From Apodospora peruviana (taxonomy: Eukaryota > Ascomycota > Sordariomycetes > Sordariales > Lasiosphaeriaceae): a DNA stretch of 64,000 bases. The position numbers and the translations under genes are program-made. The stretch covers positions 1,054,001 to 1,118,000 of the forward strand of contig JAUEDM010000006.1 of assembly GCA_033439685.1 (NCBI GenBank), read 5' to 3'. The number at the start of each line of letters is the position of its first letter. Position 1 is the stretch's first letter. The notes below the pieces were generated by a model. The model searched no databases and was not told where the DNA came from. It worked only from the letters and a program-made list of their open reading frames with translations. Positions 11,862-21,959 of this stretch are shown here, piece by piece.

Positions 11862-14800
11862 TCAACCACCAAAACTATCCTCAACTCCCCACCGCTCACT
11901 CACATCCACATACACATCCTCCGTTCCCTTCACCCCTTCTCCTTCAACATCATCCACATGATCTTCATCACCCTCGGTACCAACAACCGTATCCCCACTA
12001 CTCCCACTCACAGTAGCAGCAACAACTGAACAGCTCTCCACATCCACCCTCGACCCATTGGCCTTAACCACATACCCCCTCTCCGCCAGCGCAAGCCACA
12101 CGCCATCCCTAAGCGCGGCGACCTCTCCGCCAGAAATCTCCAGCCCGTCCAGTTTCTTCAGCCGCCTGCACGCGCCGCAAAACATCTGCTCGTACACCCT
12201 GCGCCGCATCCGCGTCTCCATATCCAGGCGTTTACAGTACGTCACATCCCTCTCGGCATCCTGATCGGCCAAGGTAAACGGACTATCTGCCGCCTCCTTC
12301 AGTGTCTTCTTCTGCTGCTCCTCGTCGTCGTCCTGAGCCTCAGCATCGTTATCCCCTTTTCCCGACTGGCGACGAATAAGACCCCTCCCTTGCGACGAGG
12401 TCAGCGAAAGCGGCGCATAGAACCCCATCGTGACAGGATTATCTCGCACGTCCACCGTCGTGAGATGCCCAAACTGGCTCAGCGTCCCCACCAGCGCCGC
12501 GCAGTCGCTCAGCCGGTTGCCAGACACAAACACCCGCTTCAACCTCGGAATCCCGCCCAGCGGACTGAGATCCGTAAGTGCGTTCAGGTTGAGATTGAGA
12601 ACGCGCAGGTTGGGCATCATGAACCCCATATTTTCGGGTAGAGTTTGTAGTCCACAATTCGCCAGCTCCAAAAGCTGCAAATTCAAAAAATCGACCGACG
12701 GAGCAAAAGTCGAATCCCCGTTGCCGCCACCGAAATAGTTCCCCGATAGGTAGAGCTTGCGGACTTCGTAGGCCCGCGAGAGCAAGTGTGTCAGGCCAAG
12801 GGGCAAGTCGCCCTGCTGCTCACGCAAAGAAAGGCTGTCGACCCTGCGTGCGCGGGAGAAGCCGCTAATTTGGGTCAAACGGTTCCTGTCGGCGTGGAGA
12901 AGGCGCAGATGGGGCAGCAACTTGATGTCAAGCGTGGAGATTTTGTTGTCGTCCAGCCTGAGGTAGCGAAGGGAGACGAGCGGACTCTCCGAATCGACTG
13001 CAAAGGTCTCGAGTTGGTTTCCTTCCAGATTCAAAGAGCTGAGTGAGGGCAGCTGCTCTAGGCCGCTGACGTGCTCGATTCGGTTGTTCCTGAGGTCTAG
13101 CTCGGTGAGACGGTGTAACCGACTTCCGTCAAAATCGAGATCCTGAATGAGGTTGCCCCTCACTCGGAGGGTCTGGAGCCCATCGTGGAACTTGATGCCG
13201 TCTAAGCTAGTGAGTTGGTTATTATCCACCCGCAGACTGCGAAGATGAACAAGGTTCTTGAAGGCAGCCAGGCTGGCGAGTCCGTTATTGGAGATGTCGA
13301 TATACTGTAGGTTCATCAAATGACCCCAGTCCGTCAGGCTCGATAGCTGGTTGTTTGTCATCTTCAACTGCCGGACCGACGAGGGAATGCCGCTGAGGTT
13401 TCTGATGTCATTGTTGGACGCATCGAGGCTCTCTAAATGGGTGCAGAACTCGTCAAGGGCATGCAAGCTTCCAAGTCGCCTGTTGCGGAACTGCAGTTCT
13501 CGCAAATCGTCCCAGTCCGGCTCGAAAGGCTCGATATCGGCGAGCGTCTCCACCAGCTCACGCGTGTTCATGGACATCACCCGCCTAGAGTGGTCGCCAG
13601 TCACAAGGTGGTGGTTGCCAACGACATAGCTGGCCTCAAGAGGCAGAGACTCCTCCTCATGGTGTACCGTAAACTCCGATAGGGGACTTAAGGAGAATGT
13701 GCCTACGTATTGGCTGATGATAGGGGCGGCATCGGCATCATCTGCCGGACAGCCCCGTCTCTGGGCTGGTGTTGAAACAACAAAGCTGAGACTTGTTTGT
13801 TGCGCACCATTTGCGTCCTGGCTGAGGATACTGCTGTTGTCTGCCACGACGCTTAACTCCATGTTGGCCGCCTGCTGTTGGTTCCGAAGCTTGTCAAAGG
13901 TAGACTCCTCTTCTCGCTCGTCGATCCTAGAAATGGGCCGTGCCAGCACGGTATGGCCTCTGACCGAGAGTCGTCGGGCAGGACCTTGCGACTTGCTGCG
14001 TGACCTCGAGCTATTCTTGACTTTAGTGGTCTGGATCGAGATTGTCCTACGGCCCCGTTTTATTGATTCACGCGAGATATCGCCAACGGACTGTTCCAGT
14101 ACGCTTTGCTCCTCAACGGACCCGTCACAGTCCTCGGGCATATCATGTATGATGGAGGCGACCGGCGAAGAAAAGCTTATGGTCAAGTTCCGACGCTTGG
14201 TAGAGCTCACTCTACCCTCATGAATTCCTATTTCGTGCTCGACAGGACCATCATCTATTTGCCTGGGTGTCGCCAGGTCTTCCGAATCATCTTGGAATGT
14301 GTCTTCCCTTCTCGTTGGTGAGCTGACAGGTGGCCTTATGAGGGTTGGCCTCCGTGTTATCGTCATATCGGTATGCTGCGGGGATCCGGCCGCATTTTGT
14401 TCGGTGAGTTTGGCAGCGTTCTCCGCCCTGGTGATCATCAGGTTCCGGAGCTCCAGTGTCTCATCAACTGAAAGGTCAGGGATGTCGGCGAACGGATCAT
14501 CCTCGCTGGCTTCGGAAGGAAGAAAGTTACTCCTACTCTTTCCACTTCCGCCGGCTGACTTCTTCCTGATCCAAATGTTACGCTGTCGATCGAGGACCAT
14601 GTTTCCGACTTTATCTGGAATCAAATGTTCTACACTTTCCGGCGCAATTGTCTTTCTCGTCTCCGACCCCCTGGATGACCCGGTCGGGAACGATCTCCCA
14701 GTCGATTGGCCAGACGAGCCACTTGAGGCATGGGAGGGTATTCCGTCGTGTAGGTCGTCAACATGGTCAGGGTTCCGAGAGAGACGAATATTGGGCGGGT

Positions 14801-17516
14801 CACTGATGACGTCGCCGTCCTCGAGAGACGACGGCCAGGTATTATTGCTTCCAGATCTGTTCCTGTCCTCTCCACTTCCTTCCCTCGCGGAACGGAGGGC
14901 TCCTTGAGAGATCGCAGTCGAGCGCATGGACGAGCCAATAATATCACCCATGTCACTAGCTTCCTCGTACATCTTCAGGCGTTCCACGATGTCCGGATCT
15001 TCCTGTCGGGCAGACATACGGGCAACTGGAGCGCGCCCTTCGCGACTAGGCGGCCGTGAGAACGGCTCTTCGGTCGACTGGTAGGAACTCTCGAGATCTG
15101 GGGACGGCTGCTGCATAGCCTCTGCATCCGACTCTTCTAAACTGGCAAGTCCGCTCGCCAAGCCGGCTTTGCTACGGATCATGGCCATGATCTTGTTCGC
15201 CTCATTGATGAAGTCGTCGGTTCTGATGGAAGGTTTCCGTTCTGAATTTCGCACTGACCCTGGCGGCAGAGGAGCATGCTCGATCTCAGCGAGCGGTGGT
15301 CGTTCACGCTGCACAGATGATCTCTGACTTGGGGTTGGCGTCCGAGGCCTCAACAGCTCCCTCGGTGCGAGCATGCCAAGACCGGTCAGCTCTTGCTCAT
15401 CGTCATGTCGAGCCTCTATGTGCTTCCTACCCAGGGCTGATTGCATTTTCTGGTGAGAAAATTGGACGGAATCTATTGCCTGAGACTGCTCCATAGATTC
15501 GTACCCAACATCAGACTTATGAAGTGTCCTTCGCCGCTTGGGAGTTGGGCCCTTTGAAGGAGATGTGCGTGGCCGCTTGATTTCCGATGTTGTATCCCGA
15601 CGCTGCGGTGTGCAGAGAAGATCTGTATCGTTTGGGAAAGACGCCTGCGGCTCGCTCCTTGTGCCCGCGCCCTCCGTCCTGCCGGAACGCCTCGAAGGAA
15701 GCGACGGCATAGGTTTCTGACGGCTTCTGCGCACGACCAGACCGTCTGATTCGGGCGGCGAAGAATCGTGGCTGATATCAAAGATGGGGGCACGGGGCAG
15801 ATCCATTGAATCGCCCTCTGGGCCACAGTTCTCCTTGTCCGCATCCAGTCTCGAATCACCGTTGGATTCAAAGGAAAACTCATCGTTGAACTCGTATCCA
15901 TCGAGCTCTCCGACACCGAACTGGCTTATGTTTCGTTCCTGGCCATGTTCTCGACGTGTTGGAGATCTTGGTGGCGCCATATAAGACTGGTCGCCGTCGT
16001 CCTGGGACAATACTGATGGCTCTCCCGTCGGTCGGATCAGGGAGGGAGTTTCATCAGTCGTCTGTCCCTGAAACTGGCTCAATCGCCTAAGAAGTGTCTT
16101 GTTGGTAAATGTGTCGTATGGCTGAAACAGCTTCAAAGGGCTGCCAGACGTTCCCTGCACTCGAGCAGCCTTCTTGTCCGGGCTCGGATCTGGGACGCGC
16201 GGGTAATCCGGGCTCTCGGTGGGAAATTGATCAGTGACATCCCAGTTCTCCACCCGAACGCTTGGAAACCGTTTTGGCGTACTCGCTTGGAGAGATTCTT
16301 CGGGATGGAGCTCTGAGGTGTCATTTAGTGCCGAGCTAAGCATGTGATGGCGGAAAGAACCGTCGTCTGAGCGACCCCCTCTGCGAGTGTTTACAAAACC
16401 TCCGAGTCTCTCGAAATCTCGAGTGTTTTCACCATTGGTTCCTGCCGGGCCATCGACAGCACTGACACTGACATCTGTTGCGATTAACATCTGGTTACGC
16501 CGAAGCTTCTCCAGACGCTTCCGCAGCTCGTGAGGAGGAAGGTCAGCTGGGCCATATCCAGTCTCGCCGTTACTTGCCAGGCGCCGCTCAAGCAGAATAG
16601 GACTGAAGTCCTCGTTTCGAACTACACTCTGGCTACTGGGCTTTCGCGATCCGTCGCCGGGGGCATGCTCCCGTGGAAGCGATAGCGCACTCTCCTCGAC
16701 CGACTCCCCTTGCGAATAGCTGTTTTCTTGGAGGCTCTGATCCGATTCCCGGCTTCCGTCGGTCGAGTCATCGTTCAGTCGGTATCTCATGGAAGTTGGT
16801 GCCCTTCTCTCGGGCATCTCTGACCGATCCTGCACTGAGTCGTCCACATGTATCTCTACCGTTGGCGGATCCCAGGGGTATGTGGGCGGGCTCGACGGTA
16901 ATGTCACCTCATGCTGTGATATCCTTTCTCCCTCGGAGGATTCGTCGCCTCTGGTCGTTGGGGGATCGGGGGCTGCGGGCGGAGGCTTGAAAATATTCTC
17001 TAGTCCTGTGCCTCGAGAGGTGAACAAATCTCGCTGTTCTCCATATGACAGGTCCCCATACACCAAACGTCTCTTCCACTCGGGTGTTTCTTTGCGTCGC
17101 TTGACGGGCGATGCGCTCAGAGATTTGTGGTTGACGGTGCTGTATACTACCACAGACCCCCCGGAGGCGGTCGATTCCGACAGTGAGCGGCTGGCGTTTC
17201 TACCGCGCTCGTGCACTTTGATCTCTTGAGATAGCTTGGAAAGAGGTCGGTGCGAGCCAGAAACAAAAATCTCGTTCACGCTCCTCTCGCTGAGGATGCG
17301 GCTGCTGTTGTCGACCGCGACCGTTTGGGGCTTCTTAGCTCCTTGATTCAGCCGCGGAATGCGACTCCCGCCTGTTTTCGGATCGGTGTGTAAGGATTTT
17401 GCATCGGTCGCGTCTCGTGAAGGCGCGGTGGCAGGACCAGCACCACCAAATGAAGCATCTGACCCTGGCTGCGACACCCAGTCCTCCGAGAGGGAATCCA
17501 GCCAGGCGTGTTCCAT
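11862..17516 (-). CDS. cdc11: Septation initiation network scaffold, Cdc11/Nud1-like leucine-rich-repeat protein
   Basis: Single exon of 1884 codons. The N-terminus begins MEHAWLDSLSEDWVSQ, a short conserved block seen in fungal Cdc11/Nud1 homologues. About 1300 low-complexity, Ser/Pro-rich residues with many SP/TP sites follow. A leucine-rich-repeat domain covers roughly residues 1335-1690, with repeated LxxLxxLxLxxN units (for example LRELQFRNRRLGSL, LQYIDISNNGLASL, LTELDLRNNRIEHV, LRVLNLNLNALTDL). A C-terminal cap continues the fold. In S. pombe, Cdc11 anchors the SIN kinases and GTPase at the spindle pole body so that septation follows mitosis; S. cerevisiae Nud1 does the same for mitotic exit. 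The same role is inferred here. The protein is longer than yeast Nud1, mainly through the disordered half, as in other moulds. The gene is divergent from the 18627 gene, with 1.1 kb between them. Plus-strand open frames inside it are shadows. Confidence 0.88.
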   Translation of the reverse strand: MEHAWLDSLSEDWVSQPGSDASFGGAGPATAPSRDATDAKSLHTDPKTGGSRIPRLNQGAKKPQTVAVDNSSRILSERSVNEIFVSGSHRPLSKLSQEIKVHERGRNASRSLSESTASGGSVVVYSTVNHKSLSASPVKRRKETPEWKRRLVYGDLSYGEQRDLFTSRGTGLENIFKPPPAAPDPPTTRGDESSEGERISQHEVTLPSSPPTYPWDPPTVEIHVDDSVQDRSEMPERRAPTSMRYRLNDDSTDGSRESDQSLQENSYSQGESVEESALSLPREHAPGDGSRKPSSQSVVRNEDFSPILLERRLASNGETGYGPADLPPHELRKRLEKLRRNQMLIATDVSVSAVDGPAGTNGENTRDFERLGGFVNTRRGGRSDDGSFRHHMLSSALNDTSELHPEESLQASTPKRFPSVRVENWDVTDQFPTESPDYPRVPDPSPDKKAARVQGTSGSPLKLFQPYDTFTNKTLLRRLSQFQGQTTDETPSLIRPTGEPSVLSQDDGDQSYMAPPRSPTRREHGQERNISQFGVGELDGYEFNDEFSFESNGDSRLDADKENCGPEGDSMDLPRAPIFDISHDSSPPESDGLVVRRSRQKPMPSLPSRRSGRTEGAGTRSEPQASFPNDTDLLCTPQRRDTTSEIKRPRTSPSKGPTPKRRRTLHKSDVGYESMEQSQAIDSVQFSHQKMQSALGRKHIEARHDDEQELTGLGMLAPRELLRPRTPTPSQRSSVQRERPPLAEIEHAPLPPGSVRNSERKPSIRTDDFINEANKIMAMIRSKAGLASGLASLEESDAEAMQQPSPDLESSYQSTEEPFSRPPSREGRAPVARMSARQEDPDIVERLKMYEEASDMGDIIGSSMRSTAISQGALRSAREGSGEDRNRSGSNNTWPSSLEDGDVISDPPNIRLSRNPDHVDDLHDGIPSHASSGSSGQSTGRSFPTGSSRGSETRKTIAPESVEHLIPDKVGNMVLDRQRNIWIRKKSAGGSGKSRSNFLPSEASEDDPFADIPDLSVDETLELRNLMITRAENAAKLTEQNAAGSPQHTDMTITRRPTLIRPPVSSPTRREDTFQDDSEDLATPRQIDDGPVEHEIGIHEGRVSSTKRRNLTISFSSPVASIIHDMPEDCDGSVEEQSVLEQSVGDISRESIKRGRRTISIQTTKVKNSSRSRSKSQGPARRLSVRGHTVLARPISRIDEREEESTFDKLRNQQQAANMELSVVADNSSILSQDANGAQQTSLSFVVSTPAQRRGCPADDADAAPIISQYVGTFSLSPLSEFTVHHEEESLPLEASYVVGNHHLVTGDHSRRVMSMNTRELVETLADIEPFEPDWDDLRELQFRNRRLGSLHALDEFCTHLESLDASNNDIRNLSGIPSSVRQLKMTNNQLSSLTDWGHLMNLQYIDISNNGLASLAAFKNLVHLRSLRVDNNQLTSLDGIKFHDGLQTLRVRGNLIQDLDFDGSRLHRLTELDLRNNRIEHVSGLEQLPSLSSLNLEGNQLETFAVDSESPLVSLRYLRLDDNKISTLDIKLLPHLRLLHADRNRLTQISGFSRARRVDSLSLREQQGDLPLGLTHLLSRAYEVRKLYLSGNYFGGGNGDSTFAPSVDFLNLQLLELANCGLQTLPENMGFMMPNLRVLNLNLNALTDLSPLGGIPRLKRVFVSGNRLSDCAALVGTLSQFGHLTTVDVRDNPVTMGFYAPLSLTSSQGRGLIRRQSGKGDNDAEAQDDDEEQQKKTLKEAADSPFTLADQDAERDVTYCKRLDMETRMRRRVYEQMFCGACRRLKKLDGLEISGGEVAALRDGVWLALAERGYVVKANGSRVDVESCSVVAATVSGSSGDTVVGTEGDEDHVDDVEGEGVKGTEDVYVDVSERWGVEDSFGG

Positions 17517-18626
17517 TGTGGCCGGTGGTTGTGACTATTCGTATAGTAGATTCGCTACCTCGCTGCCATTCGGTATCGAATGTTGGTAGTGTTTTTAGTG
17601 TGGCGTTGGCGTACGTTGCTCGAACCTTGCTGATTGATGCTGCTTGGTTCAAAAGGAAGAAAACAATGCTGTTGATGCTGCTGCGGTGGATTAGCTGGTA
17701 TGTCGACGGTGCCTTGTCGCTAAAATATTCCATGCGATCGATTGTGGTTTGCGGATGTCAATTCGTTTCGCAAAGTTGCGATCGAAGGAAGATGCTATCA
17801 ATTGTCCACCATGGAAAGATGCGATTGCGACTGAGAGCTCTCGAATTGAGTCCACACTCGCGTTTGCGGTAAACATGGCTAGCGACGCTTGATTGGCGCG
17901 TGGAGCGGTACTTTTCCATTACCGTAGCAACCAGGACCTTCCCTGTTCAAAGTAGCACTGGCCACAGGAGGTCACTCCGAAACCACTAACACCAAGCACC
18001 ACAAAATGGGTTCGAGATACGGATACAACCTGAGCACTTCTAAGCAAGGCGAAAGCGAAATTCTGTGGATTGAATGGTATGGATTACAGTTTATGTATAG
18101 TTATCTGAATCTAGTGACGTTTGCTTTTGTTTGGAGTTGACTCGGTGCATTTCGCAGTCATGAGAGACACAAGTGACAAAGCAGTCACTTCAGACTGAGA
18201 TCGCCAAGCAATCAAATGCCCCCACCAGCGCCTTATTAGTGGCTCCTTCCTCCAAGCCGCCTGGACCTGAATCTCGATTTCGGCCCCTGCACGCGGGAAG
18301 GCACGTAGGTGCCTGTTAAGTGCTGGCAGGTGGTTCAGGTGACTACGCGATGCCCACTTAATTGATTTTGGACGCGTTTTGGCACGCTCTGGCGTGTCGG
18401 CGATTCACTAGCTTCCAGTTCTCGGCCCCTAGCAACCACGCCAACGGTCCGCCGTCCGTATCTCCGTCCCTTTGACTTCACACTCATCTCCACCACACTC
18501 CCGATTTACTATCGCACACCCCGCGCCAATTTCTCACGAATCGACTCCAAAGTACCTAGGTATATAGAGAGACATCACACACCAAATGTCACCAACAACT
18601 GTGACCCCGGAATAACCGACGCCATT
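17517..18626. promoter_or_regulatory. Divergent promoter region between cdc11-like gene and 18627 gene
   Basis: This 1.1-kb region must hold both promoters. A short frame starts in a good fungal context at 18006 (CACAAAATGG) and can be read for 44 codons, or spliced with a donor at about 18079; I do not recognise the peptide. A CCTAGGTATATAG sequence lies near 18556-18568, about 60 bp upstream of the plus-strand ATG. Confidence 0.5.
18586..18615 (+). promoter_or_regulatory. Possible 9-codon upstream ORF
   Basis: An ATG at 18586 in context CCAAATG opens a frame reading MSPTTVTPE and stops at 18613-18615, 11 bp before the main ATG at 18627. If the transcript starts upstream of it, it could reduce or regulate translation of the downstream protein. 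The transcription start is not known. Confidence 0.35.
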
Positions 18627-21600
18627 ATGAAGCGCTCTTTCGCTCCCTCACAGCACGACTTGCTGCAACACGAGCAGTTTGGCAACCAGCCAGTGTATTT
18701 CGAAACGCCGCACAACCACGACGACGTCCTGTATTCCGGATCCGACGATGAGACCTACAGCAACGCCACCGAGCGGCGACGACGCATCGAGCACAAAGCT
18801 AATCGCTTCCTGGAGGGGCGTCCGATGTTTCTGGCCTCAGTTGTTCTCCGAGGCCCCTTCGACCAGAAATCCGGCTGGCGAAACCCATGGCGTTCGCGAT
18901 CGCATGAGACCTCACGCCGGCCTCAGCGACCGAAGATATTGGCAACAAATATCGGTGTAACCACGGTTGTAGAGGAGAACACTGAATCCAACCCTCCTCC
19001 AAGCCCTAGGCCGTCCGGTTATCCGAGCCCCCAACGCACCGACACGCCACCCCCCGCTGATGAGCACGACTTCCTGGACCACCCAACCTTCAGCCGAATT
19101 AGAGATTGGCGGGAGCAGGTGGTTATAGAAGTTGGTGTTGACATTGCTCCTACCGCAAGTGCTTGCCAACAAGAAGCTACGTCAACGCAAAATAGCCGAC
19201 TATCTGAACGAGTGTCCAAAAGACTCTCCTCTTCTTCCGTCAGTGCTGTCTACGACCCGATTGATACCTCTGTGATTCCCGACGTCTTTTCACCCGAAAG
19301 CCGATCGGTTCACGCACAAGTGGAATCAGGAGCAACCGAGGTCTCCGAGAGTCGTCCCCGGCAACATCGGATTACAATTGGAATGCCGGTCTCCAACCAG
19401 ACCGGTAAATCAGATCGCACACCGGACGGCGAACCGACGACCCAGGACTGGATGCATCAAGAAGATCCCGATCCGGTTCCATCACGTATCTCCAGCTCCG
19501 GCAAACCCGTTTCCCCAGCCAAACAACTTACACCCGAGAAAATACTTGAGCGCGAAACAAGGCAGTCTGATGAGAAGGTGATCGCCTCTCAACAAAGCCT
19601 TACCGACTGTAGTTTCCGCTTCCGAACCAAGGCACCTCGACTTGGATGGTTTCCCACAAGGAGTACAACCGGGTCTTCGAAATCTCGGCTAGAAGGTCAG
19701 CCAGAGAGAGTTACCAGCCAAGAGAACATTAGGAATGATAAAGTACCATATACTGGGTCGTCGAAACCTCAGGTCACCACCCCGGGCGTGATAATTAGTA
19801 TTCAGAGGAACCTCAAAAGCAATTGGGTGGCATCTACAAGCTTCGCGGCGTCGTTGGAACGACGACAGAGTTCCAGCGTCGTCCAGGCGCCTCATATACA
19901 TGGCTCTCAGTTTGCACTGGAATCTATTGCTGCCGGGAATGAGCCTCAAAGTTCTGAAACTGATGGGGGCAATCAAGGCTTCGCAGAAGACGAAGGGATT
20001 AATGGCGGCCACACCGAACATGAAAATACTGAGATTGCTTCGCCAATTGACGGCCCAACATTAGTGGCATCGACCGTCTCGACTGATTCGGAATTATCTG
20101 ATGTCAGTATGGGGAATTTCTCGGCCGAAAAGCAATCGCAGAACCTACTCCACGAGATGATTCCGATGCCCGGGAGGCTTCTCTGGCCTAAGGCACAGAG
20201 AGACGTCACAGACACTACAGACACCAGCCGGGAATCCGACTCGAGCAGGCTCCTTGTTGTGAAGAATCAGGACCTCCCCTTGGAGGTTGAGCAGGCTGAA
20301 CTTTCGGATGAGAATAACGAGCAGATTGAAATCACTCTTCAGCAAGCCGAGCAGACTGGTCTCTTGGATGAAGTTGAAGAGCACTCTGGGGCCGTACAAA
20401 TATCGACAATTTGCCGGGTTATCCAAAAAGATGATCAACCGTCGGGCAGCCGCAGCAAAGAGACCAAAATTCCAGAAAAAGCAAACAACGGAGAGGACAA
20501 CGACATACGAGTAGGCACACCTACTCGTGCACCAACCGAGCAGAGCCCTTCGAGGAACACACAGATCAAAGTGAGAAGTTCAAAAAGCGATGGTACGACG
20601 AAACCCTTTCCCGGCCAATCAACAAACTCTCAAAGTCCGTGGGGTAAAGAAGGTTTGCACGATGTTGAACAGAGTTCTGCGAAACTGTCTTTTATCGCCT
20701 CCCAAGCGTTGGACCAAGCTGTGTTCCAGAGTCCGTGGGCAAAAGGAGACTCGCAGATTGCAACAGTTCAAGAGCCCCGGGAGTTCAACGCTTTATCTTC
20801 CCCCCTCCAGGAGATTGCAACACCCAATCTGGTCCCCATCGATTTGCCGCACAGCGGAGAGGATATGGAGATGTCCGACAACAACCCAAGCCGTCTGTTG
20901 ATTCCATCGACCCCTGATGTCCATCAATCGAGTCTACTAACCCCAGACTACACCCTCTCAACAAAGTCTTCGAAAGACTCTATGATTCCGTCTCCTCAAT
21001 TACGCCCCGCAAAGCGACCACGCCTCTCGGCAACCGACGGACGTCTGCCAAGCACCCAGATCTTGATGAATGCTGCAGTTTCAAATCCCTGGCAGCATTC
21101 TCCACAGCCTTCAAAGAAGAAGAGGAAACGGGTGTCATGGGCAAATCTTTCAAGCGAAGGAAGCTACAACACACCGGATGGTGATGGTGATTCTAGTAGT
21201 GCGACAGCAAAACCAGAAGAAGAAGGACCTGCTCAAAAGCGACGAGTAACTGGCGGGATTACTCGCCGAGCTGCATCGCCGCCACTCGTATACATCCCTA
21301 CCAAATTACCGGGCGAGCAAGAGAAGTTTGCCAAGCACTTTGCCGCCATGACAAGCCGGCGGCGCCACGTCTCGACGCTGAAGAGGCGGAGTATCGCCCT
21401 CCTCCTCCCGAGCGCCTCCCAGCAGGCCTGCAGCAGTCCCGGTTTCGAGGCAATGGCAGAAAGGTTCCGCGCTGCTGACGCGGTTACCGACTGCCAACGA
21501 GACGAACAGCCAGTCGACTTAACTTCTCACGATGGCGCCGGGGAGACCCCTACAAGCAGTAGTGCTCATGGAATGCTGCAAACCCAGTTACAGCCCGAGC

Positions 21601-21959
21601 TGCACGAGCAGTCGTCCAGCAAAGATTCCAAATTGGACCCTTCATCCGAAATCAGTAACGACGATGACTCAATTTTCGGTGAGATGGACGAGTCTTTGCC
21701 ATCGGAACAACTGTTCTTGGAGGAGGAGGAGGAACAGACACCTCCGCCTCCGCCTCCGCCCGCCGAAGAAGAAGTTGATATTGTCCAGGATTTCTTGAAG
21801 GACATAGACAGCGTCTTCGACAATCCATGGGAAATAACCGGCGACAGCACTATCGAGAGCGCGTTTGGTGGGGACAGTGGTCGTCGATCCTCGGGATTCG
21901 GTGGGCGGCGATCTGGAGGAATCTTGATGAATTCTAATGCTCGGGATTTACATGCTTGA
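18627..21959 (+). CDS. Conserved-looking disordered nuclear protein with [S/N]PW motifs, unknown function
   Basis: Single exon of 1110 codons. The N-terminal 100 residues contain the only ordered-looking block: ERRRRIEHKANRFLEG, then RPMFLASVVLRGPFDQKSGW and a first NPW at about residue 86. The rest is Ser/Pro/Glu-rich and probably disordered. [S/N]PW motifs recur at about residues 670, 702, 820 and 1066. Basic clusters (AKRPRLS, SKKKRKRVSW, QKRRV) look like nuclear localisation signals. Residues 834-838 read KRVSW, which fits the RVxF docking motif for protein phosphatase 1. The C-terminus has an acidic/poly-Pro segment (EEEEEQTPPPPPPP) followed by VDIVQDFLKDIDSVFDNPWEI, a likely short helix. 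Similar mould proteins are, as far as I recall, sometimes labelled 'protamine P1', which says little. Function is unknown; a scaffold or PP1 regulator in the nucleus is inference. A 9-codon upstream ORF precedes it. Confidence 0.85.
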   Translation: MKRSFAPSQHDLLQHEQFGNQPVYFETPHNHDDVLYSGSDDETYSNATERRRRIEHKANRFLEGRPMFLASVVLRGPFDQKSGWRNPWRSRSHETSRRPQRPKILATNIGVTTVVEENTESNPPPSPRPSGYPSPQRTDTPPPADEHDFLDHPTFSRIRDWREQVVIEVGVDIAPTASACQQEATSTQNSRLSERVSKRLSSSSVSAVYDPIDTSVIPDVFSPESRSVHAQVESGATEVSESRPRQHRITIGMPVSNQTGKSDRTPDGEPTTQDWMHQEDPDPVPSRISSSGKPVSPAKQLTPEKILERETRQSDEKVIASQQSLTDCSFRFRTKAPRLGWFPTRSTTGSSKSRLEGQPERVTSQENIRNDKVPYTGSSKPQVTTPGVIISIQRNLKSNWVASTSFAASLERRQSSSVVQAPHIHGSQFALESIAAGNEPQSSETDGGNQGFAEDEGINGGHTEHENTEIASPIDGPTLVASTVSTDSELSDVSMGNFSAEKQSQNLLHEMIPMPGRLLWPKAQRDVTDTTDTSRESDSSRLLVVKNQDLPLEVEQAELSDENNEQIEITLQQAEQTGLLDEVEEHSGAVQISTICRVIQKDDQPSGSRSKETKIPEKANNGEDNDIRVGTPTRAPTEQSPSRNTQIKVRSSKSDGTTKPFPGQSTNSQSPWGKEGLHDVEQSSAKLSFIASQALDQAVFQSPWAKGDSQIATVQEPREFNALSSPLQEIATPNLVPIDLPHSGEDMEMSDNNPSRLLIPSTPDVHQSSLLTPDYTLSTKSSKDSMIPSPQLRPAKRPRLSATDGRLPSTQILMNAAVSNPWQHSPQPSKKKRKRVSWANLSSEGSYNTPDGDGDSSSATAKPEEEGPAQKRRVTGGITRRAASPPLVYIPTKLPGEQEKFAKHFAAMTSRRRHVSTLKRRSIALLLPSASQQACSSPGFEAMAERFRAADAVTDCQRDEQPVDLTSHDGAGETPTSSSAHGMLQTQLQPELHEQSSSKDSKLDPSSEISNDDDSIFGEMDESLPSEQLFLEEEEEQTPPPPPPPAEEEVDIVQDFLKDIDSVFDNPWEITGDSTIESAFGGDSGRRSSGFGGRRSGGILMNSNARDLHA

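Noticed and set aside
14299..14907. 202-codon plus-strand frame inside the cdc11-like gene
   Set aside because: Shadow of a long Ser-rich gene on the opposite strand.
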